This document shows, piece after piece, positions 1 through 7,945 of a stretch of DNA of 62,175 nt. Position 1 is the stretch's first letter; the number at the start of each line of letters is the position of its first letter. A model generated the notes under the pieces. It was not told the DNA's origin and did not search any database. It saw only the letters and a list, made by a program, of their open reading frames with translations. This stretch comes from Thermoflexus hugenholtzii JAD2 (lineage in GTDB: Bacteria > Chloroflexota > UBA11872 > UBA12225): contig CAMBEO010000006.1 in NCBI GenBank assembly GCA_945865725.1, forward strand, positions 1-62,175, read 5' to 3'. The position numbers were made by a program, and so were the translations under genes.

Positions 1-1
1 C

Positions 2-700
2 GTTGCCGCCGCCGAGCGCCTGCAGGCGGAGAACTACATCGACCTCTTGCGCGCTCGCGTCATCGGCCGACCAGAGGTGACGCGTCGAGTCGAGAACGGG
101 GGTCCGGGCTGGCCCGACCTGAAGGCGGACCTTGGCGTCGGTGGGGCCGTGCTCGTGAGCGCGCATCTCGGCCGACTCGAACTACTCGCTCACGCGTTGT
201 CTCGTGAGGGCATTCGCGCCGTACTCATGGTGGAACGCTTGCGCCCGGCGGCGGTGCATGGCCTCGTCACCAGCCTGCGGCTGTCGCCAACGCTCGAGGT
301 GATTACGGCGGACGACGGCCTCATGCGCGCCTCTCGGGCCCTCAAGTCGGGGCGACTGCTCGTCGTGCTCATTGACTGGGTGCCTTCGGTAATCGGGGCG
401 AGCCCGGACTCCGGCATCCCGGCGATGATCGGATGTGCTCGCTCTCGCCTGCCGTCTGCGCCGTTCCGGCTCGCGGCCCGCCTCGGCGTACCGATTCATT
501 TCGGGTACGGGCTCGCCCTTCCCGGTGGCCGGGTCCGCGCGATCGTCGAGGCTCGCGTCGCGGGCGCTTTCGGGGCCGAGGTCACCTGGGAACGCGGAGG
601 CGCCGATCACGTTCGCGCGGCGTGCGCGGTTGGGCGGCGCCTCGGTGACGTGATCAGGCTCAATCCCGGCCAATGGACCCTTGCGCATCGCCTCAGCTGA
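2..700 (+). CDS. LpxL/PatA-like lysophospholipid acyltransferase, 5' partial
   Basis: Frame is open from base 2 (VAAAERLQAENYIDLLRARV...); HX4E acyltransferase motif in SAHLGRLELL; lies before a PimA-like GT4. Confidence 0.75.
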   Translation, partial: VAAAERLQAENYIDLLRARVIGRPEVTRRVENGGPGWPDLKADLGVGGAVLVSAHLGRLELLAHALSREGIRAVLMVERLRPAAVHGLVTSLRLSPTLEVITADDGLMRASRALKSGRLLVVLIDWVPSVIGASPDSGIPAMIGCARSRLPSAPFRLAARLGVPIHFGYGLALPGGRVRAIVEARVAGAFGAEVTWERGGADHVRAACAVGRRLGDVIRLNPGQWTLAHRLS

Positions 701-790
701 GGTTCGGGCAACGATGGGAAGGCGTCGCTAGGTAACGTTGCTCGGTCATCGTGGTCCCGTGCCTTCGGGGCCGTCTGGAGGGCTCGCGTC

Positions 791-1906
791 GTGCGGCTCG
801 CGCTCGTCTCGCCGTACGACCTGTCGTTCCCCGGCGGAGTGACGGAGCACGTGCGGCACCTGTCCGCCCACCTTGCTCGTCGCGGACACGAGGTCCAACT
901 CATCGCCCCGGCGTCGGGCGATGCCACAGTCCCCGGCGTGCGCGTCCGCGCGGTGACCCGACGGGTGCGGACGTGGATGACGAACGGGTCGATCGCACGC
1001 ATCGCGATCTCTCCCGTCGCGGCCTGGCGCGTCGCCCAGTTCCTGCGCGACAGTCGACCGGACGTCGTGCACGTGCATGAACCGGCGGTCCCGGTCGTTG
1101 GTCCGGTCGGTGCGTTCCTTGGCCGCGCACCGGTCGTTGCGACATTTCACGCCGCGCGCGATCCAGGGTGGCTGCGATCGCCCTTCTCGCTCGTGCTTGC
1201 ACCCCTCGCATCGCGACTGGCCGCACGGGTGGCCGTCTCAGCGCCGGCGCGGGCGACCGCCGTGACCTACGCCCCCGGCTCGTACCAGATCATCCCCAAT
1301 GGCGTGGACGCGGCAAGTTTCGCCGTCGATCATCCCGTGCCCCCGATGATCGCCGGACCCAGGCCATTCGTCCTCTACCTCGGCCGCCTCGACGCGAGGA
1401 AGGGACTGGGAGTGCTTGTCGATGCCTTCGCGACGGACCCCGCGCTTCGGAAGCGCGCCCGGCTCGTCATCGCCGGCGCGTACGGCCCGAGGGACGCGGC
1501 GCCATGGATCGAACGATGTCGCGAGGCAGGCCTCCCTGACGCGGCCTTCATCGGTGCGGTCAGTGACGAGTCGCGGGTCGCGATCCTCCGTCACGCGGCG
1601 GTTGCTTGCGCCCCGGCGACCGGGGGCGAAAGCCATGGATTGGTCCTCCTCGAGGCGATGGCGGCCGGCACGCCGGTCATTGCGGCGGCGAATGCGGGCT
1701 ATTGCTCGATCGTGGTCCACGAGGTCAATGGCCTGCTCGTCCCCCCTGGCGATGCCGGCGCACTTGCGGGCGCCATCGGCCGGGCGCTTGATGACGATGG
1801 CTTGCGCCGCCGCCTCATCGATGGTGGCCTGTCGACTGCCCGCGCCCACGACTGGGCGGGGGTCGTCGACCGCCTAGAGGCGATCTACGCGACCGCGTCG
1901 CGGTGA
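791..1906 (+). CDS. GT4 family glycosyltransferase, PimA-like
   Basis: N-term MRLALVSPYDLSFPGGVTEHVRHLSAHLARRGHEV; YLGRLDARKGLGVLVDAF; GGESHGLVLLEAMAAGTPVIA donor-site motif. Confidence 0.85.
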   Translation: MRLALVSPYDLSFPGGVTEHVRHLSAHLARRGHEVQLIAPASGDATVPGVRVRAVTRRVRTWMTNGSIARIAISPVAAWRVAQFLRDSRPDVVHVHEPAVPVVGPVGAFLGRAPVVATFHAARDPGWLRSPFSLVLAPLASRLAARVAVSAPARATAVTYAPGSYQIIPNGVDAASFAVDHPVPPMIAGPRPFVLYLGRLDARKGLGVLVDAFATDPALRKRARLVIAGAYGPRDAAPWIERCREAGLPDAAFIGAVSDESRVAILRHAAVACAPATGGESHGLVLLEAMAAGTPVIAAANAGYCSIVVHEVNGLLVPPGDAGALAGAIGRALDDDGLRRRLIDGGLSTARAHDWAGVVDRLEAIYATASR

Positions 1907-2045
1907 CGCGCTGCCGGCGCCGTCATGCGGCCGGTCGCTCCCGGTTCGACCTTGAGATGAAGGCTCGGACGCGGGCCACCGGATACTTCAGGCGCCGGGC
2001 GACGGCCCGATGGTCGGCCCACTGGTGAGGCGGGGAGAAGCAGTC

Positions 2046-3482
2046 ATGGCCGGCCCGTCGCGGTATGCGCAGATGTACGCGCCGCTACGCGTCCCGAACT
2101 ACCGGATGTTCATCGCCGGGCAGTCGATCTCGACGATCGGCACGCTCGTGCAGATGACCGCGCAGAGTTGGGTCGTGTTCGAACTGACCCACTCGTCGGC
2201 CGCGCTCGGGTGGGTTGGCCTGATCGGTTCGCTGCCGATGATCGTGCTCGGTCCGTTCGCGGGTGCCTTGGCCGATCGGGTCAATCGGCGCCTGCTCCTC
2301 ATCGGCACGCAAGCGACCCTCGCGGTGCTCGCTGCCGTGTTCGCTGTGCTGGTCCAGACCGGATCCCTCGTTGTCGAACACGTGTACGTGCTCGCGTTCG
2401 CGTCCGGGATCGTCGTCGCCCTCGACCTGCCCGCCCTTCAGGCGTTTGCGGCCGACCTTGCCGGCCCCTCGCTCATCAGGCAGGCGGTCACGCTCAACGC
2501 GATGGCGTTCCAGATGGCTCGCATGATCGGCCCGTCCGTCGCGGGCCTTGCCATCGGGTCTTATGGCAATGCGACGGCATTCTGGATGAACGCGATGAGT
2601 TTCGTCGCGGTCATTCTCGCCATCTGGCGGATCCGGTTCACCGAGGGCGCGGTCCAGGCGGGCCTCCGCGATGCTCGAGCCACGACCGACGGAACGCCCG
2701 CGCGTGCCCGCTTCGGCGGCCCGCTCGAGGCGGTGCGGCATGTCTTCGACCATCCGCCGATGCTTGACCTTTACCTGTTTTCGATGCTGTTCACGTTTCT
2801 CGTATTCTCGACGTTGACCGTGTACCCCGCGTTCGTCGCGGACACCCTCCACGGCGACGCGACGATGCTTGGGTTCCTCATGGGCGCGAGCGGCGCGGGG
2901 TCGTTGACGTGCACGTTGCTCTTCCTTCCAATCCTGCATTCGGTTCGACGCACGGGACTGCTGATCGCCGGGGCGCTCGGGTGGTTCGGCGTGATGCTGG
3001 TGACCATGACCGTGGCCGCGCCGCCACTCGCGGCCTTCGTCGTCGGGTGGGGAATCCCGGTTGACGTTGCCGACGCGCTCCCAGTGGTTGTCGCGTGCTT
3101 CGGGTTCCTTCAGGGGATGGCCGGACCCGTCGTCATGACGACGAGCATGGGCCTGCTCCAACAGATGGCGCCTCCAGCCATGCGCGCCCGCCTCATCGGA
3201 CTGGTCACCTCGATCTCGTTCGGGATGCAGCCGTTCGCGGGACTGTTGGTTGGCTACGCGGGTGAACTCCTTGGCGCGGGCATCGCCCTCCGGATCAACG
3301 GCATCCTCTTGATGATCTCCGCTGGCGCGATGGTCGCGTTTCGCGCGTCCGTTCGTGCCCCGTCACCCGTGCCCGCGACGGTTCCTTCAGGTCCGCGCGC
3401 CGCGGTCTCGACTACCCCGGGACCCGCGTCCACCGGTGGCGTTGGACGAGATGTCCGGACGGTCCCTTCGGCGACCGCGTGA
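2046..3482 (+). CDS. MFS transporter (EntS/MFS_3-like)
   Basis: Multi-TM; NYRMFIAGQSISTIGTLVQMTAQSWVVFELT; ADRVNRRLLL loop; ATG at 2046 follows ggcggggagaag SD-like sequence (ORF opens at 2010). Confidence 0.8.
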   Translation: MAGPSRYAQMYAPLRVPNYRMFIAGQSISTIGTLVQMTAQSWVVFELTHSSAALGWVGLIGSLPMIVLGPFAGALADRVNRRLLLIGTQATLAVLAAVFAVLVQTGSLVVEHVYVLAFASGIVVALDLPALQAFAADLAGPSLIRQAVTLNAMAFQMARMIGPSVAGLAIGSYGNATAFWMNAMSFVAVILAIWRIRFTEGAVQAGLRDARATTDGTPARARFGGPLEAVRHVFDHPPMLDLYLFSMLFTFLVFSTLTVYPAFVADTLHGDATMLGFLMGASGAGSLTCTLLFLPILHSVRRTGLLIAGALGWFGVMLVTMTVAAPPLAAFVVGWGIPVDVADALPVVVACFGFLQGMAGPVVMTTSMGLLQQMAPPAMRARLIGLVTSISFGMQPFAGLLVGYAGELLGAGIALRINGILLMISAGAMVAFRASVRAPSPVPATVPSGPRAAVSTTPGPASTGGVGRDVRTVPSATA

Positions 3483-3554
3483 CCCGTCATCCGTGGCATG
3501 CCGATCCCATCGCCTTGTCCGGCCCTCGGAGCGACCATGGCATACTCGGCCGAC

Positions 3555-4172
3555 GTGACCACGCTCCGAGCGGAAGTGCAGTCGCGGACGCGGCGATTTG
3601 CCGAGTTCGTCATCGCCCCGGTCGCGCGTACCGGCGTCACCCCGAACGCCCTGACGGTTGTCGGCCTCCTGCTCAACCTCGTCGCGGGGGCGGTCCTTGG
3701 CTCGGGCGAATGGCTCCTCGGAGGGGTCCTTGTCCTCGTCGCGGGCGCATTTGACATGTTCGATGGCGCGCTCGCGCGGGTCCTGAACCAGCGCACGGAT
3801 TTTGGCGCGTTCCTGGACTCGACGCTTGACCGCTACTCCGAGGTGGCCGTCCTGATCGGCGTGCAGGTCGGCTTTCTCCATTCGGACGCCGTCGCGTCGT
3901 ATCGCCTCGCCGGCATTGCCCTTGGCGGGGCCATCCTCGCCAACTCGCTCATGATCAGCTACGCCCGTGCCCGTGCCGAGGGCCTGCGGCTCGATTGCGA
4001 GGTGGGCTTGTTCCAGCGGCCCGAACGCGTGATCGCGGTCGGGATCGCGACGATGCTTCCACCGGCGATGATGATGGCGTGCCTTGCGCTTATCGCGGTC
4101 GGCACGCTGTGGACGGTTGGGCAACGGATCCGCCACGTCTGGCGATTGACCGAACCGGAGAGACGGCCATGA
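3555..4172 (+). CDS. CDP-alcohol phosphatidyltransferase (PgsA/PI-phosphate synthase-like)
   Basis: CDP-OH-P signature DGALARVLNQRTDFGAFLDSTLDRYSE; in-frame GTG at 3555 lies 8 nt after a CATACT -10-like element (ORF track start 3498). Confidence 0.85.
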   Translation: MTTLRAEVQSRTRRFAEFVIAPVARTGVTPNALTVVGLLLNLVAGAVLGSGEWLLGGVLVLVAGAFDMFDGALARVLNQRTDFGAFLDSTLDRYSEVAVLIGVQVGFLHSDAVASYRLAGIALGGAILANSLMISYARARAEGLRLDCEVGLFQRPERVIAVGIATMLPPAMMMACLALIAVGTLWTVGQRIRHVWRLTEPERRP

Positions 4173-4765
4173 CCGCGGTTCGCCGTGCCTCGGTGACGCG
4201 TGAGACACGCGAGACGCGCGTGACATGCTCGATTGACCTGGATGGCCACGGCACGTCTCGCCTCGCGACCGGCGTCCCGTTCCTCGATCACATGCTGGAC
4301 CAGGTGGCACGCCACGGGGGCATCGACCTCGAAGTGACATGCGAGGGCGACCTCGTCATCGACACCCACCACTCGGTCGAGGATTGCGCGCTAGTCATTG
4401 GTCGTGCCCTGGATGAGGCGCTCGGCGACCGGTCAGGGATCGCGAGGATGGGGCACGCCACGGTCCCGATGGACGAGGCGCTTGCGACGGCGGCCATCGA
4501 CCTGAGCGGACGGGCGCATGCGGTGGTGCAGGTTGGCGATGCCGGTGGTGCCGGGCTTCCGCCGTCGCTCCTCGCGCACTTCATGGATAGCCTTGCGAGT
4601 TCGGCGAGGCTCTGCCTGCACCTTCACGTAACCGCCGGACGCGACGCGCACCACATGGCCGAGGCTGCTTTCAAGGCATTCGCGCGTGCCCTATCCATGG
4701 CCGTCACGCACGACCCGCGTCGGCGCGGAGGCGTCGCATCGACCAAGGGGACGCTCGCCTCCTGA
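4169..4765 (+). CDS. hisB: Imidazoleglycerol-phosphate dehydratase
   Basis: FLDHMLDQVARHGGIDLEV, DTHHSVEDCALVIGRALDEALGDRSGIARMG, HHMAEAAFKAFARAL; ATGA overlap with the upstream gene. Confidence 0.92.
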   Translation: MTAVRRASVTRETRETRVTCSIDLDGHGTSRLATGVPFLDHMLDQVARHGGIDLEVTCEGDLVIDTHHSVEDCALVIGRALDEALGDRSGIARMGHATVPMDEALATAAIDLSGRAHAVVQVGDAGGAGLPPSLLAHFMDSLASSARLCLHLHVTAGRDAHHMAEAAFKAFARALSMAVTHDPRRRGGVASTKGTLAS

Positions 4766-4951
4766 GGGACGGCACGGTCGGCGTCGAGGCGCGGTGGGTT
4801 AGGTGGCGTGGCGCGGGCGATCATCCCGCTCCTCAGGGCGGGACCATCGACGTCGCCGCCCGGCACACGCGAGCGGCGTCGGTGCGCCCGTCGCCGGTGC
4901 GCCACGGGAGCGAGCGGTCAGGAGCTCAGGCGACCGGGTTCAGACCACGGG

Positions 4952-5734
4952 TCACGCGCGCAGGACTCGCACGAGGGCGGCGGCGGTTGCACTGGCGAGG
5001 GCAAGCCGGGCCGACCATGCCTCGGGCGTGTCGTAGACCTGCCGCTCCCACGCTTCGCGCCCGCCGCCGGCGGCGATTTCCGGCGCGTGAAAGGTCGCCG
5101 TTTCGAACTCGAGGCCTTCGCACCACGCCTGCAACACTCGCGCAGGATCCTTCCGCCACACGATGGCCGGCCACTCGCCGTCCGTCGCGTTCGACGCCTC
5201 CACGGACCCTTCCAACACCGCGCTGGCGCCATCGGGGGAAAGCCAGGCCGCACCGGCCGTGACGTCGCTCCGCCGTCGGAACGCGGACGAGGCCGCCCGG
5301 TTGGTCGCGTCCTCGCACAGCACCTGCACGCGCGGGTGGGTCGCGAGCGCGCGGGGGGTGCGGCCGAGGCATGCATACCAGGCGCCGCCACGCTTCCCGA
5401 GCATCCGGTCCGGCAGGCCCGCAAGCTCGTCGGGATACGCCGTCGCCCAGTGGAGCCACCGGTCCATGTCGCAGTAGAGGATCGAAGACGGCGAGTGCGC
5501 GGCGACCGCCGCCACGGCAGCGCGTCGGGACGCGCCGATGCCCGCGTCACCGCCGGACAGGGGTTCGATGCCGGCCTCGCGCAGGCACCTGATCGTCACC
5601 TCTGCCGTGCTTGACGTGACCGACGCGCAGGCGACCCCGTACTCCGCTCGGAGGATGGCCGCCCGCGCCTCCAACAGGGGTACGAGGCGTGCATCCGGGT
5701 CGTGGACGGTGGTCGCAAGGGCGGGCCTTCCCAT
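4952..5734 (-). CDS. Conserved hypothetical, possible GT-A/nucleotidyltransferase fold
   Basis: Start MGRPALATTVHDPDARLVPLLEARAA just downstream of the pncB stop; contains GIGASRRAAVAAVAAHSPSSILYCDMDRWLHW. Confidence 0.55.
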   Translation of the reverse strand: MGRPALATTVHDPDARLVPLLEARAAILRAEYGVACASVTSSTAEVTIRCLREAGIEPLSGGDAGIGASRRAAVAAVAAHSPSSILYCDMDRWLHWATAYPDELAGLPDRMLGKRGGAWYACLGRTPRALATHPRVQVLCEDATNRAASSAFRRRSDVTAGAAWLSPDGASAVLEGSVEASNATDGEWPAIVWRKDPARVLQAWCEGLEFETATFHAPEIAAGGGREAWERQVYDTPEAWSARLALASATAAALVRVLRA

Positions 5735-5736
5735 CG

Positions 5737-7146
5737 TCACTCGTCTCCTGACCGCGCGGAGAAACCCGCGCGTCGCTCGGAGACGACGCGGTCGTGAAGG
5801 TCCGTGAGAGCCTGGGAGAGCACGACGGGATAGGGACTTGCGGGGGCTAGGGCACGGAACGGCTCCGGCAGATCGCGAAGATTGTTCTGCGCAAACTCCC
5901 AGATCTCCGCCAGTGGGGGCGTACTTCCCGCGACGACGGCGCCGCACTTGATGACCGGACGCAAGAGGCGCAAACCACCCTCCGGGCGCGGTTCGTCGAC
6001 CAGCTGGATCACGTCTCGCTGGTAGTGGCCGAGACGAAAGACTTCCTTGCGTCCCGGAAGCGTGCCCTTGTCCGCCGAAAGCTTGACGAGAGGACGGCCA
6101 CCCCCGGTGGTCCCGTCGTCGTAGTGGACGGCCTTGTACACGCCTCCGAGTCCGCCGGCTTGTCCATCGATCCGGGATCCCGGGGTTGTCCCGAGGCTCG
6201 TCCCGACCCCGAAGGCATCGACTGGCGCACCGGACTGGACGAGGGCGTCGATGCTCTCCTCGTCAAGGTCACCCGAGACGAGGATGCGCGTGGCACCGAG
6301 GCCCTCTCGATCAAGGACGCCACGCACGAAGCGGCTTCCGGTCTCGAGGTCGCCGCTGTCGAGGCGGACAGCAGCCAGAAGATGCCCAAGACGTTCCTGC
6401 ACGTCGTGCGCGATCTCGACCACCGTCTCCATCGCCGCCCCGATGTCGTACGTATCGATGAGTACGGTGTACCGGCTGAACGTTTCGGCAACGGCGATGA
6501 ATGCCTCACGCTCGTCAGGAAACAACTGGACGAGCGCATGCGGGATCGTCCCGGTCGCCGAGAGGCGGTACCGCTCGGCCGCGGCGACAAAGCTCGTCGA
6601 GCTGCATCCCCCGATATACGCACTTCGGGCGACGATGAACGGTGCGGCGGCGCGGCGCAAGGCGAACTCGGCGACGCGGCGCCCACGGGCGGCAATCGTC
6701 ATGCGCGCGGCCTTCGTCGCGACCCAACTCGCGGCGTTGATGGCTTGAAGGACGCCGGCCTCGACGAGGAGCGCCTCCGGGAATGGGGCAGTCACCCGGA
6801 CGAGTGGCTCGTTCGGGAACGCGATGGAGCCTTCCGGCATCGCATGGACGTCGCCGCTGAACCGGAGGTTGCCTAGGAAGTCGAGGAACGCCGGGTCATA
6901 GTCGCGCACCTGCGAGAGGTAGCGAAGGTCCCGGTCGCGATACCGGAAGTTGCGCACGAACTCGATCGCCGTTTCGAGGCCGGCCACGAGGATGAACGAG
7001 CCCCCGCCCGGTGCCCGGCGCGTGTACATGTCGAACGTCGTCACGCCGAGGCGACCCAAGCGCCACGCGACGTAGGCGGCATCCGGGTGGTACAGGTCGG
7101 TGACGAGCCCAAACGAATCCGCGTCCTCGGACAAGGCTCCAGTCAC
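5737..7146 (-). CDS. pncB: Nicotinate phosphoribosyltransferase
   Basis: FGLVTDLYHPDAAYVAWRLG; VRLDSGDLETGSRFVRGVLD; DAFGVGTSLGTTPGS; VYKAV; probable GTG start (ORF open to 7308). Confidence 0.88.
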   Translation of the reverse strand: MTGALSEDADSFGLVTDLYHPDAAYVAWRLGRLGVTTFDMYTRRAPGGGSFILVAGLETAIEFVRNFRYRDRDLRYLSQVRDYDPAFLDFLGNLRFSGDVHAMPEGSIAFPNEPLVRVTAPFPEALLVEAGVLQAINAASWVATKAARMTIAARGRRVAEFALRRAAAPFIVARSAYIGGCSSTSFVAAAERYRLSATGTIPHALVQLFPDEREAFIAVAETFSRYTVLIDTYDIGAAMETVVEIAHDVQERLGHLLAAVRLDSGDLETGSRFVRGVLDREGLGATRILVSGDLDEESIDALVQSGAPVDAFGVGTSLGTTPGSRIDGQAGGLGGVYKAVHYDDGTTGGGRPLVKLSADKGTLPGRKEVFRLGHYQRDVIQLVDEPRPEGGLRLLRPVIKCGAVVAGSTPPLAEIWEFAQNNLRDLPEPFRALAPASPYPVVLSQALTDLHDRVVSERRAGFSARSGDE

Positions 7147-7337
7147 CAGCGAAGTGTACGCCCGGTGTGCGCTACCCGACCCTAGGTGCCGGCGTTCTTC
7201 TGACGTGCGGTCGGCCGAGCGGGCGCGCAGTCGTCTCGGACCAGTAGGTCCAGGGCGCCACGTGGCCGACACGCCGCGCCTCGTTTGCCTGCCGCGGGAA
7301 AGGTGCATATACTCGGTGTCGCGCGGTCGGGGTTCGG

Positions 7338-7366
7338 TTGACAGGTTGAGCAGGCCTTGCCATATC
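7338..7366 (+). promoter_or_regulatory. Candidate sigma70-type promoter TTGACA-N17-CATATC
   Basis: Exact TTGACA at 7338-7343, 17-nt spacer, CATATC at 7361-7366; a second candidate TTTGCC-18-TATACT lies at 7284-7313. Confidence 0.4.
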
Positions 7367-7449
7367 GATCAGGGCAAGTTGCCGGTCGCATGTCGCCCGA
7401 TTGCGGCGAACCTTGCGATCACAGACCGAGGGGATGGGTGAGGTAGACC

Positions 7450-7773
7450 ATGGCGCTACAGCGTAGCTCTGGCGCACCGGCCGGCACCCCTGCAGCATCC
7501 CCGGTCGCGCCGACGCAAGCAGGGAGCCCCGCCCTCTCGACCCGCGAGTCGATCGTGCAACCGCATGTGGAAATGGGCGTCATGTTCGGTCAGGCCCTTG
7601 GCGGCCGTGAACCGGTCATGACGGCGCTCCAGAACCTCCAGAACATCGGTCAAGAGCACGGCTGCGATGCGATCATCGCCGTCAAGCTCATGCAGTACCC
7701 GACGAGCGCCGGACCTGCGGTGGTTGCGTATGGCACCGGCGTCAAGTTCGCGCGCCCCACGACTGGCGGCTAG
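7450..7773 (+). CDS. YbjQ/UPF0145-like heavy-metal-binding-domain family protein
   Basis: C-terminal half (ALQNLQNIGQEHGCDAIIAVKLM...VVAYGTGVKF) resembles YbjQ (...LGANAIIGV...AYGTAV). Confidence 0.5.
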   Translation: MALQRSSGAPAGTPAASPVAPTQAGSPALSTRESIVQPHVEMGVMFGQALGGREPVMTALQNLQNIGQEHGCDAIIAVKLMQYPTSAGPAVVAYGTGVKFARPTTGG

Positions 7774-7945
7774 GCACCCGGCTACCGCGGTTGGTGAACC
7801 CTCCCGGCCGGCGCGCCGCCGCCGGGATTTCGGCATCCCCCGGGTGATTTCTCCGACCGCGACCGTACGTCAGCGTCCGCGGGCGTGCGGAGGGGAGGGC
7901 TCGTCACCGTTTTCCGCCCTGCGATCGCGAGGGCGATAGCGCTAA

